Positions 40,526 to 52,790 of a stretch of DNA of 64,000 nt are shown here, in pieces. The translations under genes were made by a program, and so were the position numbers. The DNA is from Mauremys mutica. Its lineage: Eukaryota > Chordata > Testudines > Geoemydidae. Each line of letters begins with the position of its first letter. Position 1 is the first letter of the stretch. Under the pieces are notes generated by a model, which had not been told where the DNA came from, made no database searches, and saw nothing but the letters and a program-made list of their open reading frames with translations. The DNA is taken from the NCBI RefSeq assembly GCF_020497125.1, contig NC_059077.1:32749340-32813339 (forward strand), in the 5' to 3' direction.

Positions 40526-42716
40526 GAGAAGCCGACAGTTCATGAGATGGTCGAGTTCAGGATCTTGACACAAGGAAGAAAGGAGAGCAGTAGAACAGAG
40601 ACCCTGGACTTCAGAAAAGCAGACTTCGACTCCCTCAGGGAACTGATGGGCAAGGTCCCCTGGGAGAATAACATGACGGGGAAAGGAGTCGAGGAAAGCT
40701 GGCTGTATTTTAAAGAATCCTTATTGAGGTTGCAGGAACAAACCATTCCGATGTGTAGGAAGAAAAGTAAATATGGCAGGCGACCAGCTTGGCTTAACAG
40801 TGAAATCCTTGCTCGTCTTAAACACAAAAAAACAGCTTACAAGAAGTGGAAGATTGGACAAATAACCAGGGAGGAGTATAAAAGTATTGCTCAGGCATGC
40901 AGGAGTGAAATTAGGAAGGCCAAATCACACTTGGAGTTGCAGCTAGCCGGAGATGTTAGGAGTAACAAGAAGGGTTTCTTCAGGTATGTTAGCAACAAGA
41001 AGAAAGTCAAGGAAAGTGTGGGCCCCTTGCTGAATGAGGGAGGGAACCTAGTGACAGAGGATGTGGAGAAAGCTAGTGTACTCAATGCTTTTTTTGCCTC
41101 TGTCTTCACAGACAAGGTCAGCTCCCAGACAGCTGCACTCTGCAGCACGGTATGGGGAGGAGGTGACCAGCTCTCTGTGGAGAAAGAAGTAGTTCGGGAC
41201 TATTTAGAAAAGCTGGACGAGCACAAGTCCATGGGGCCGGATGCACTGCATCCGAGGGTGCTAAAGGAGTTGGCCGATGAGATTGCAGAGCCATTGGCCA
41301 TTATCTTTGAAAAATCATTGCGATCGGGGGAGGTCCCGGATGACAGGAAAAAAGCTAATGTAGTGCCCATCATTAAAAAAGGGAAGAAGGACGATCCAGG
41401 AAACTACAGGCCAGTCAGTCTCACCTCAGTCCCAGGAAAAATCATGGAACAGGTCCTCAAGGAATCAATTCTGAACCACTTAAAGGAGGGGAAAGTGATC
41501 AGGAACAGTCAGCATGGATTCACCAAGGGCAAGTCATGCCTGACTAACCTAATTGCCTTCTATGATGAGATAACCGGCTCTGTGGATGAGGGGAAAGCAG
41601 TGGATGTGCTATTTCTGGACTTTAGCAAAGCTTTTGATACAGTCTCCCACAGTATTCTTGCCAGCAGGTTAAAGAAGTCTGGGCTGGATGAATGGACGGT
41701 AAGGTGGATAGAAAACTGGCTAGATGGTCGGGCTCAACGGGTAGTGATCATTGGTTCCATATCTAGTTGGCAGCCGGTATCAAGTGGAGTGCCCCAAGGA
41801 TCGGTGCTGAGGCCGGTTTTGTTCAATATCTTCATTAACGATCTGGAGGATGGTGTGGACTGCACCCTTAGCAAGTTTGCAGATGACACTAAACTGGGAG
41901 GAGTGGTTGATACGCTGGAGTGTAGGGATAGGATACAGAGGGACCTAGACAAATTAGAGGATTGGGCCAAAAGAAATATGATGAGGTTCAACAAGGACAA
42001 GTGCAGAGTCCTGCACTTAGGACGGAAGAATCCCATGCATTGCTACAGACTAGGGACCGAATGGCTGGGCAGCAGTTCTGCAGAAAAGGACCTAGGGGTT
42101 ATGGTGGACGAAAAGCTGAATATGAGTCAACAGTGTGCCCTTGTTGCCAAGAAGGCTAATGGCATTTTGGGTTGTATAAGTAGGGGCATTTCCAGCAGAT
42201 CGAGGGATGTGATCATTCCCCTCTATTCAGCACTGGTGAGGCCTCATTTGGAGTACTGTGTCCAGTTTTGGGCCCCACACTACAAGAAAGATGTGGATAA
42301 ATTGGAGAGAGTCCAGCGGAGGGCAACAAAAATGATTAGAGGGCTGGAGCACATGACTTATGAGGAGAGGCTGAGGGAACTGGGATTGTTTAGTCTGCAG
42401 AAGAGAAGAATGAGGGGGGATTTGATAGCTGCTTTCAACTACCTGAAAGGGGGTTCCAAAGAGGATGGATCTAGACTGTTCTCAGTGGTAGAAGATGACA
42501 GAACAAGGAGTAATGGTCTCAAGTTGCAGAGGGGGAGGTTTAGGTTGGACATCTAGGGAGGTGGTGGAATCTCCTTCCTTAGAGGTTTTTAAGGTCAGGC
42601 TTGACAAAGCCCTGGCTGGGATGATTTAGTTGGGTTTGGTACTGCTTTGAGCAGGGGGTTGGACTAGATGACCTCCTGATGTCCCTTCCAACCCTGAGAT
42701 TCTATGATTCTATGAT
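40526..42716 (+). mobile_element. CR1 LINE with 669-codon RT frame, 5' truncated
   Basis: An open frame from about 40547 to 42556. It starts in the linker after the endonuclease ([18 protein letters not shown]) and has all RT blocks: [20 protein letters not shown] (about 41350), [16 protein letters not shown] (about 41620), [20 protein letters not shown] (about 41785) and FADDTKLGG (about 41877). One residue in the usually invariant VLGP is Arg (VLRP). Near 42555 about 70 bases of the C-terminus are deleted compared with the copy at 54.5 kb, which brings in an early stop after GRFRLDI. The 3' tail is ATTCTATGATTCTATGA at about 42699-42715. No complete endonuclease, so not autonomous. Confidence 0.96.
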
Positions 42717-44195
42717 AGCTTCTGTTCTCAGGGCTTATTTGGAGCATCTAAGGAATCAATCCATGGTATTTTTAAACTGAAGTTTCTTCAGCGTTAAACA
42801 GAAAAAACAAAAGCCATTTTAATTAGGAGGCCTCTTAAATATCACATTGACTCTATTTAACAACAAAAAAACTAGTGATTTGGAAAATAAATATTATTTT
42901 ACTTACTGCTAAAAACATGGTCTTCCAATTTTCAGTCTGCTGTAAGTTTCTGCAGCACAGACTAAACCCCTAAAACACAGGGCTTACAAATGAAAACAGT
43001 GCAATTTGCCTGTACTAGCTCTAGATGGTGCTGGTATATTATCTCACCCACCTTGTCTCTCTAATACGGGGATGTCAAATTATCCTAGAGAAGAAAGATC
43101 TATCCATTCAGGATGCAGGTGCCATAAATGCTAAGAAAATTCAACTTTAACCCATTATCTTAAGACTTTTTTATTCAAGATAGGCATAAATCCTTACCTT
43201 TTCTGCAAAATTAATTTCTGTATTTAACAGAAATAATTAAGAAACAATAGCATGAAAACATCAGAGTTTGTCATATAACCAAATGCAATTAATTATTTAC
43301 CATCTCAATTAGTTTTATAGTCATAGGACCCAATCCTGCAGGCCTCACTCAGGCAAAAATCCCATTGGGTCTGATTTCTATTTACACAAAGGCCAGATTA
43401 CATTCCTTTGGCAATAGTGACCTGGGTGTAAATGAGAATCAGACCTGTTGAATTTAACTGGAATTTTGCATGAATTGTGCGTGGAATAGAAAATTTGTTA
43501 TCCAATTACAGAGACATTGAAAGTTTTCTCTCAATAACATTACTGCTAGTCCTGACTTCTAGGTTGTATCCCTTCTGCAGAACTAGAGGCAGCTGAAGAT
43601 TTGTTGCCCAGTAAGAATGTTCACGTAACCATAACCCATCCACTTGCTGCCTAAACTAGTGCTTCCAAAATTTAATAACTTTTAAAACTTCATAAATAAC
43701 CAGGCAACTTTTAACTATAACTGAAGACAGTGGGCATTTTTTAAAGTTTAGTGAAATTTTCATTCAGATTCTGAATTGCTACAAAAAAATTGAAAGAAAA
43801 TATGTTGACTATATTTTTCCATAATTGCCTTCCTGTTTTTCAGCAATTAAGTTTTGCTGGAATGTCTGCATTTTAGGGGTTCAAGTTTCTATCCTTGCAC
43901 CAAAAAGAAAATACAGTCCAGGCATTAGGATAAGTTGCTGAGTAGATGTCCTGAAGAAAATGAGGTCTAAGTAACTCTAAAAAACCCCAGGAGTTTTCAT
44001 CCATTTATTCATTTTTAGTGTCCAGGCTATAAACTGTAGAGGTTTGGAATGTAAATGAAGGATTGTTCCTTGTTCTTGTCACTGAAAGTCATATTCACAT
44101 TTCTTGGCCATCTTGGGGTAACAAGGATTACTTCACCTTGTTCTTTCTTTACCTTCTGAATCATTCTTCTATCAATCATAGGGGAGGTAATATAG
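42717..44195. other. Intergenic, no gene recognised
   Basis: AT-rich. Contains a hairpin-family arm near 43030-43075 (CTCACCCACCTTGTCTCTCT) and a palindromic-type repeat near 43327-43450 (AATCCTGCAGGCCTCACTCA, GTAAATGAGAATCAGACCTG). Confidence 0.55.
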
Positions 44196-44470
44196 ACTCA
44201 TAGACTTTAAGGTCAGAAGGACCATTATGATCATCTAGTCTGACCTCCTGCATAATGCAGGCCACAGAATCTCACCCAGTCCTGTAACAAACCCCTAACC
44301 TATGTCTGAGTTATTGACGTCCTCAAATCGTGGTTTAAAGATGTCAAGGTGCAGAGAATCCTCCAGCAAGTGACCCATGCCCCAATATGTACAACAGAGT
44401 CTTGGATCACGTGCGTGACAGGGTATCTGTCAACATAACTCCCAGATCTCTTTCACTTTTCTTAGCTGGA
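44196..44470 (-). mobile_element. CR1-family 3' fragment
   Basis: Starts (3' end of the element) with ACTCATAGACTTTAAGGTCA and ATCATCTAGTCTGACCTCCT, typical of minus-oriented sauropsid CR1 ends, and runs to TCCCAGATCTCTTTCACTTT. A short stretch of its minus-strand translation reads KKSERDLGV, like the CR1 EKDLGV motif. Confidence 0.7.
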
Positions 44471-44690
44471 GGCTTTTTCTTGTGACAAACAGATCCATCT
44501 GAAGGGCTCCCAGCTGCCTGGTTACTTGGAGGATGACTTATGTAGTGCCCGCTCTGACCTACCTTTTCTTGTGGACTCATACACTTAAGGATGCTAATTT
44601 TACATCCACTATTGTCTATATTACTTCTTAGTTCACTGAAGAGCTCCTCATTTCTTCCTCCCTCCCTTGTCTGTTCAGATATGTCTGAGT

Positions 44691-44889
44691 AGATTAGAGG
44701 GACAAGTGAGGTAATATATTTTATCGGACCACGTTCTGTTGGTGAGAAAGACAAGCTTTCAAGTTACACGGACCTGAAGAAGAGCTCTGAGTAAACTCTA
44801 GATAAGCTTGTTTCTCTCACCAACAGAAGTTGGTCCAATAAAAGATATTACTTCACCCACCTTGTCTATTTAATATCCTGGGACCAACA
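44691..44889. repeat. Long-hairpin element with about 65-bp arms
   Basis: Left arm 44691-44757 (GACAAGTGAGGTAATATATT, TTCTGTTGGTGAGAAAGACA) is the inverse of right arm 44812-44885 (TCTCTCACCAACAGAAGTTG, GATATTACTTCACCCACCTT). Single arms of the same family occur at about 47755-47880, 43030-43075 and 11660-11700. Confidence 0.75.
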
Positions 44890-47650
44890 CTGCACACAAT
44901 GGATGAATTAGCACATTCTCCATTCTATGCTTTCTTGAATGCTTGTAAAGCAGTTGTGTGAAATTCTTCACAGAGAATAAAAACAGAAGAACATTCATGG
45001 TTCAAAGAACTGTATTGTAATGGTTTCAGATGAATTGCATAGGAATACCAGAATCCTCTTCCATAGAAATGTATATGCTAAATTTAAGGAGTTCATATGA
45101 CACCATTTCCCAAACACTTGGGCTCTGGAAATTATGACAGGTATCTGAATATCCTGTATCTACTCAAGAGAGTAGAAAGCGTGGCAGGATTTCAAGAAAT
45201 CTTATCTGATTAGCTGATGACAGTCAGGTTGACAGTAAAATCAGTCAAGTTGCTAAATTCCATACAAATAAAAATATTGGATGAGGACTCTCCCTCCACA
45301 CCCTATTGTGACATTGCAAATTATACATGTAACTACTCTATGTAACCATACTTAACTACTACCGTTTTGGTCCTCCACTTACTACAACACCCTTTGTTGT
45401 GTACTACACCCACTGCTAACATTCATTCTTTAAAATGTGGGTTCTTTGGGGCAGATACTGTTTCTTACTGTGCTTCTACAGTGCCAAGAATAAAGTAGTT
45501 CTGATCATGACTGGAGTCTCTGGGGATTCCTGTAATATAAATAAATACAAAGGGCACATCTACAAGACACAGTGCTCTGTTTTCCAAGTGAGTGGAACGT
45601 GATGCAATATGATGTATCTGGTTTAGGACCATGGAAGAAGAGGAAACCCTCCCTTTATTTCTACCATTTCTCCCTGGGAACTAACCTAGAAGTCCCAACC
45701 ATTATCCCAGCCCCATAGTGATAGGCACCGTACAAACACATTGTAAAAGACCGTTCCTACCCCAAAGAGTAGTCTAAATGGGCAAGACAGATAAGGTATC
45801 AGAAGGGAAACAGGAAACAGAGTCCACGGAGGTAAAATGACTTGCCCAACGTCATATAGCAGATCACTGGTAAAGCTACAAAACCCAGGTCTTTCAATTG
45901 CCAGTCCAGTGGTCTATCCACAGGACAACCTTTCATTCCAGGCATCCTTCTTGTAGCAACAAAAACTGAAGGTGACTGTCCATTATGTCAATGCAGCTGT
46001 TGAGAGGTTAAACATTATGTTTGTTACACAAATGGATACAAACCAGGAAATACAAAGCTGAAGCAGGAACTTTGTTCTGCATGTGCTCCATTGTGCAGAG
46101 GTATTACAGACATTGCAGGAAATAGCTAACCTCAAGTATATGTGCTGCATTATGTAGGCACAAACTGGCACATGAAAGATGGAGTTTCGTCCTCAACTTT
46201 TTCAGGCTTTTGTCAATTTGTACCACACCTTAACATTGCTTAATCTCCTTTTATTTCCCATGTTAAATTTAGCAATAATGACTAATATAGTTGGCAGGTG
46301 GGTGTGTGTGTGTAAGTAGACTAAGAAATACTTTGGCATGGGACAGGATTTGCGTCAGTTGTCAGTCTGTAGCTCATAAATTGTGACTTATTTGTTTAAA
46401 ACAACAGTAAAAAAGTAAAACAATGAAAAAAACAAAACAAATTAGTACTCTATTTAAAACCCTTATCCCAGAGAAGTATCATTTAGTATGTAAACAAACA
46501 GTCTGAGGATTTCAGGGTTATATATACTGCACTGCTAGCTCACAATTGTAGTGGGGTTTTAACTTACCACTTTATTGAAAGGTAAAAGTTGCAATTTACA
46601 ATACAATTGTTTACACAGCAAATTACAATGAAAGCAATGAGTTAGAAACTCTTTTAGAAGAGAAAGATCTGTTTCCTGATCCAATGCCTGATTTCCCTCT
46701 GTTGGGGGGGATCCCTATAGATCTTTCAGTCTGTATGACAAAAATTCTAATAGTGGATGATCCGTCTCTGGGTTTTCCAATTAATCCCATTGTTCATCGT
46801 CTGCTCTTTTTTTTTCTGTGCACATTAATAGTCCAGCTATTCGAAACCAGTAGCATTAGTTGTTTTATCAAAAAATCCTTCTTAATCTTGCCTAGGTTTC
46901 AAAATCAAAACAATCATTTGTCAGTTTTGTGGACTATATACAATGTAAGACCTCCACTCTGTTTAAAGGAATTAACCTGGTGATTCCACCACAACAACAA
47001 AACCTTTGGGTTCATGACTAGAGATATCCCAGTTACCTTGGCCAATAATATTTCATACTGAAATCCAGACCTCCTGAATTAATGACTAGCCACCACTACA
47101 TATGAAAGTATGACACCGTCTCTCCATTGCCTCTTCAGCAATAGGCAGGATATGTATTAATTAATATTAATAATTTAGATTTATACAAAGATTAAGAATG
47201 GGCATCTAGGGCTCCAGGTATCCCTGCCATTAATTACTAAAACAAATCAAATTAAATAGCCCATACCACACAAAATCAGGGTACTCGGGAGTAACCCTCC
47301 CATAAAGCCAGAAACAATTAAAATCTGCAGATTTGATGGATTTAGGTCCCTGTTGCTAGTTTTGCTGTGTTCAGCATGCCAAATCTGAGCTACGGTATTC
47401 TGCTCTTTTTACAAACATCAAGCAGAAAATCAAATTTGAGATCTACCATATGAATCTGAAAGGAGAATTTTGGCCAGAGTTTGGATAATAAACCCTATTA
47501 AACCCTTCCCAATTCCAGTTTTTAATACAATACCAAATAAAACAGATAGATGAGCCGTTCAAGCTCATCAAGCTTTACCACTAAGTAAAGCTATGGTCAA
47601 CAACAGCAAAAGGCGTTTAAATGTGAATGTGTTCACTGCAGTGTTGTATC
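44890..47650. other. Intergenic, no gene recognised
   Basis: Mostly AT-rich. An L2-like end at 45430-45545, a MIR-like remnant at about 45690-45930 (AAATGACTTGCCCAACGTCA), and a (TG)n run at 46300-46312. The 99-codon frame at 46684-46983 has no recognisable similarity. Confidence 0.55.
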
Positions 47651-47651
47651 C

Positions 47652-47752
47652 ATAGAATCATAGAAGATTAGGGTTGGAAGAGACCTCAGGAGGTCATCTA
47701 GTCCAACCCCCTGCTCAAAGCAGGACCAACACCAACTAAATTCATCCATGTA
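47652..47752 (-). mobile_element. CR1 3' end, about 100 bases
   Basis: ATAGAATCATAGAAGATTAG, GGAAGAGACCTCAGGAGGTC and CCAACCCCCTGCTCAAAGCA form the reverse strand of the CR1 3' terminus. It is closely similar to 54465-54545. Directly followed by a hairpin-family arm. Confidence 0.85.
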
Positions 47753-47754
47753 GT

Positions 47755-47885
47755 CATGTTGGTCCCGGGATATTAGAGACAAGGTGAGTGAGGTAATATC
47801 TTTTATTAGATCAACTTCTGTAGCTGAAAGAGACAAGCTTCTGAACTTACACAAAGCTCTTCTTCAGGTCTGGTAAAGGTACTCA
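47755..47885. repeat. Arm of the long-hairpin element family
   Basis: GGTGAGTGAGGTAATATCTT and TAGCTGAAAGAGACAAGCTT match the left arm of 44691-44889; CTCTTCTTCAGGTCTGG matches its inner part in inverse. Truncated, with one arm only. Confidence 0.65.
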
Positions 47886-48076
47886 GAGTGTCACAGCTAA
47901 ACACAAGGTGGAATAGATTGTTTAGCAAAAGTAGTTAACACATATTGCAAGAGACCATTCAAGACAAAGTAGCCAGTTAACACCTCTGCAGTCACAGGAA
48001 GAAAAAGAGGGGTTAGTGAGTTACAGATTGTTGCAATAAGCTACAAATCCAGTGTCTATAAAGTCCATGATTTTCA

Positions 48077-48363
48077 GGGTATGTCTACACTGCGAAGTTG
48101 TCCACAAAACTTTTGTCTTTCACGGATACTTAACACCCCCTCACTTCCCCCACAAAAGACAAAAGTTTTACCCACGCAAGTGGCAGTCTGAACGTGGCTT
48201 TGTCGGCAGGAGCACTCTCCTGCCAACAAAGCTAATGCCACTCACGGAGCTAGAAGTATTTTGTTGGCAAAAGTGCCGACAAAGTACCGACAAAGAGCGT
48301 TTACACACGCTTTTAGCAACAAGGCAGCCTTGTCACTAAAAGCTGTGTGGTGTACACAAGCCC
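48077..48363. mobile_element. MITE with GTCTACAC ends
   Basis: GGGTATGTCTACACTGC at the left, GTGTACACAAGCCC at the right. Inside are inverted words around ACAAAACTTTTGTC and ACAAAAGTTTT. Flanking TCA/TTA could be a mutated 3-base Harbinger-type duplication. Confidence 0.65.
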
Positions 48364-48945
48364 TTAGTGTCCAGCAAAGTTATGAATTTAAGTTCCCATG
48401 CTCATCTTTTTGAAGGTATTTTTCAGATTTCCTTTGAGGATGAGGACTAAGAGGTCAGATACGGAGTGATCACTTTGTGAAAAATGTTCATCCACAGGTG
48501 ATCTGGTGCGAGTTCATTCAGAAGTGTAGCAAGGGTCTGGTTTCACCAACATAGTTGTTATTGGGGCATTTAGTGCACTGGATGAGGTACGTGTGGGACC
48601 CCTGGATCTTGAAAGGTGTGTTGGGTGGGGGGATATATAGATATTGATGAAGACTGAAAATATTCCTTTCACTCATATCAGTGTATAAAACAATAAACAG
48701 ACTAGAGCCAAAACTGATTCACGGAAGCTGGCATTTGAGGCTGCATCCCTTTTAATCACTTTTCTTAAGAAGCCTGGCCTATGAAAAAACTGAATTAGTC
48801 ACTTTTTTTAATGTCATCTGGCATCTCAGATCAAGTGTGCTGTTGTAACATACAGAAGGGTTGGTCTGACAGCTGTCACACTGAGAACTACACCGAAACA
48901 AGATGTTCATCAGGCTACACGAATGACAAAATGAATAAATTCTAA

Positions 48946-49184
48946 GGCCTTGTCTATACTGCCACTTTACAGCGCTGAAACTTTCTCGCTGAGGTGTGTG
49001 AAAAAACACCCCCCTGAGCGATGCAAGTTTCAGCGCTGTAAAGTAGCAGTGTACACAGTGCACCAGCCATGCTCCCAGTGCTGGTAGCTACTCCCTTCGT
49101 GGGGGTGGGTTTTTTACACCACTACATAGCCACGTTAAAGTGCTGCAGCAGCAGCGCTTTAACATTGGTAGTGAAGACATACCC
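48946..49184. mobile_element. Harbinger-type MITE with TAA target duplication
   Basis: The ends GGCCTTGTCTATACTGCC and GTGAAGACATACCC are weakly inverted; TAA lies on each side (48943-48945 and 49185-49187). The interior has ACTTTACAGCGCTGAAACTT and its inverse AGTTTCAGCGCTGTAAAGTA, forming a long stem. Confidence 0.75.
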
Positions 49185-49752
49185 TAACATGGGCAAGTCT
49201 CTTTAAGATCAGATTGCTCCCTGCACTTTGTGAGTGGCGGGGGGGCTCAGATCTAGTGAATATGGCAGAAAGATCAAAGAGTAGCAAGAAGGAACTTTCT
49301 CAACTGAATCATTTCCTGCCTCCAGATCCCCACAAAAGCCCCACCCTTGTAGCTCTGAAGGATTGGAGCTGTATGATATTTTGAGGGAGGAGCAAAAGGT
49401 AGCTGGGGTGGAGCAAAGAATTAGCTACTCTACAGAGCATTGTTCTTGCTGAGGGTTTGGATTTCCAGTCACAACAACTTGTTTAGAAGTCCATAGGCCT
49501 TGTCCTTCCCCGAAAAACTCCTAATTGGCAGTACATGAGGAGTCCTCAGTGAAAAAGCTGGATTAAGGCAAACTAGGCCTCTAGGCACATGAGCAATTTA
49601 TGCCCAAGGAAGACTCAGTCCCTGGGGCCTTACCCCCTTCAGCCCACAGCTCAAGGTACTTGATCAATGCCCAACTCATTTATTGCCAGTAGTGCTGGAG
49701 ATCACCTGGCCCTTTGCTGAGGGTGCTGTCCACACTGTTCAACCCAATAGAA

Positions 49753-50045
49753 CAGAGGTCGGCAACCTTTCAGAAGCGGTGTGCTGAGTCTTCATTTCTT
49801 CACTCTAATTTAAGGTTTCGCGTGCCAGTAATACATTTTAACGTTTTTAAGTCTATATATATAACTAAACTATTGTTGTATGTAAAGTAAATAAGGTTTT
49901 TAAAATGTTTAAGAAGCTTCATTTAAAATTAAATTAAAATGCAGAGCCCCCCGGAATGGTGGCCAGGGCCAGGGCAGTGTGAGTGCCACTGAAAGTCAGC
50001 TTGCATGCTGCTTTCAGCACGCGTGCCATAGGTTGCCTACCTCTG
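49753..50045. mobile_element. hAT-type MITE, uninterrupted copy
   Basis: Ends CAGAGGTCGGCAACC and GGTTGCCTACCTCTG; perfect 8-base duplication CAATAGAA (49745-49752 and 50046-50053). It is 293 bases and in opposite orientation to the relative at 8296-9153. It gives the empty-site sequence for the nested hAT there. Confidence 0.95.
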
Positions 50046-50053
50046 CAATAGAA

Positions 50054-52790
50054 TATAGCCCATTGGCTCATTCAATATGGCACATGCCCCCCCACCCCAT
50101 CTCCCATGAGCTTCAGTTCAGGGGGACCTGGCACACCAGACTATATACTCCATGGTTCAGGAGGTCTCCCAATGGCATTCACTCAGAGGACCACCACCTC
50201 CTACTGTCTCAAGGCATGCTTTCACAGCCTACCAGTTCAGGAAGCCATGGCTCAGGGGCCCACCAAAAAGGACTCCGCTTGGCTCAGGGCACATACAACC
50301 CATTTACGGTCTGCATCTCAGGAGGTCACAGCCCAAATGCTTCCACAGAAAGACCATATGGACCTTCCACAGTTTAATTCCCTCCCCTCCACATGCCGTA
50401 ACTCAAGGGAGCCAGCCATTGGGTCCCCACATAAACAGGGGGCTCCCCACAGCCCATGCATCACATTCCTCCCAGCTCATGGCCTCAAACCCACCAAGGT
50501 TTGACCCCAGTTCACAGCTTTGATCAGTATCCACTGATTCCAATGGCTTCTGTCATGGCATATTTGCAGACACAACAGACACCAATTTTTGAAAACTTAG
50601 CCATTAATGACTGATATTCCACACATTCTAGTACTACTCTCTTATGGTATTTGTTCCTGAGCATCAGACTGTATGCATTAGGAAAGCACTGCCTGCATGT
50701 ACTCCATGTGCAGGAATCCATACAGCATCCCTAATCTCTCTCTTTAAACAAAAAATTATTATTGATAGTACACACTGCTTTTGATGGTACTTAATCAGCA
50801 TCAGAGGGTGGGCATACAGAGCCATTATAGAATGTGAGTTACAGCAAACAAATATTATTAGGCTGAGCTCCTGCCAAACATGCTGGGGCTGATTGGGAGA
50901 GAGAGGTGAGTGGGTACACAGCTGCATAAAATTATCAGTTTGTGAATCAGATTTCTCCTACCAGACTGCTTTTGTCAGTGGAAGGGAACTGTACAAGGGA
51001 TTTCCCCTTTGCAGTCTGTATTACAAGTAACTATTATTATTTGTACTATAGTAGCATCCAGGGCCCCTAATTGAGTTCAGAGCCCCCATTGTATTGGGCC
51101 CTGTAGAAATTTAAAAAGCAAGGTAATCTTAAAAAAAAGTATCCAATTTATAGTTAATAGTGAGCTCTCATATCAAATAGGATTAAATCACTTCATCACT
51201 ACGAAAATCAACTCCAAGTAAACATCTGTATATCTACAGTGGGTGTTTAATGGCCACTTTTGCACTCATGACTGAGCCTAGAAGGTCAAGTTGGAGTGTG
51301 GAAAGTCAGAGGTCAAAATGGCTTATTACAGATTAACAACATTAACGTTTATCCTTCACTTTTGAAGGGGAGTATTTTTTTCTGCGTGTACTTGTTATCA
51401 CTAAATTGTTCATGTGCACTCATGTGATTTCGAATAAGGTATGACTCATTGGTTTATGACAGTTAAAAATGATGGCCACTGAAAAGGTGCAATGAGGAAA
51501 TGCAGTTTCAATCGTTCACTGGACGTGTTTTCTAATGTGGGGCGCACACAGGGACAGAACATTATTATCATTGTCACACATCATAAAATAAATTGTCCAA
51601 AAAATTAAACTCAGCCATTATTATTCCTCAGAACATACATTTACACACCTCTGAAGGGAGGGAGCTTCATTTTCAAACACGGGCACCTTAAAGCATATAC
51701 CTAGGATGCAACTTTGTATTGCGCTCCTTAGAGGCCATAAAACATACAACCCAGAGGGTGGGCAAGACTAACATGGCTTTAAGCAATCTCTGTGCCTTCC
51801 CAGTTCTGGGCTGCTGACTAAATTATGGGTAGCTGGGGACAGGCTGCAATGAGTGGCTGCATGGGACTATACAGGGGGTGCCAAAAAGCAGGGAAAGGGG
51901 CAGAGAGGAGCCACGGCCTCCACACCTGTTGCTGATGCATTCAGTAAGATTGTGTCCCTCCCATCCCTGGTAGTACTGCTGCTGCAGCCTCAGAGCCAGC
52001 ATGGTGCCAAGCCAGCAGGTTTCCTCCCCTCCACCCATGGACCACAGCAGCAGCAGAGGAGTTCAGCTGTGACTGCTGCTGGCCGGGGCAGTGCTGCCTC
52101 TCTGGAGCTCCCCACATGCTGCCCGTGTGGGTGGAGGGGTGCCAAGGACTCAGAGCTGGTTCTGGGGGGGGTGGTTTGGGGGAGAACAAGGTGGTGACCT
52201 GCAGTGTTGCCACTGCCAGGCCTTTTCTACTGTGCAACCTGCTCAGGCCCCACCCATGAACCAAACTCCACCACCGTCTCCCAGTAACACCTGAGGTGGG
52301 CCCAGCGCCGGGTGGGGCTGGGCTGGCTCGACTCAGTCCCAGGCATCTGGCTGGAGTGAAGGGTCCAGCCAGACTAGTGCGGTGTCGGGGGGAGGCACAG
52401 AAGAGCACCAGCCCCACTCAGCAATTCAACTTTCTGGCTCAGGCATGGTCAGACCTGTCCTCTGCCCTCCTTGATCTACTAAACTCCAGCCCCTAAACCC
52501 TTCTGCCCCCTGGGGGTTTCTATCCCAATCTCCTCCCTCCACCACTGATTCTGTTGGGTAAAATTTTGGGAAATGTTCAATAAATATTTTAGAATTCATG
52601 TCCCCTGTTTGAGACCCCAAGGGGCACCCTGGCCCCATGTACTGTGTCCCTACAGCTCCCTCCCAACATGGCCTTCCCATGCCAGGCCTCATCCTCAACA
52701 TGGCTCCTTATGCCAGGGCTCACAGAGGGGCCTTGTAGGGTAGTATAACCTGCCTTGTGCATGTAAGCCCTATGGCCTGATGCTACAGAG
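50054..52790. other. Intergenic, no gene recognised
   Basis: 50.05-50.53 kb is C-rich with three overlapping frames of 123-132 codons lacking recognisable domains. 51.83-52.50 kb is GC-rich with frames up to 158 codons. Neither shows codon or splice evidence of a gene, and I read them as unidentified repeats. Confidence 0.5.

Noticed and set aside
51853..52417. Frames of 114 and 158 codons on opposite strands
   Set aside because: No similarity, low-complexity composition and no splice sites; treated as unidentified GC-rich repeat.
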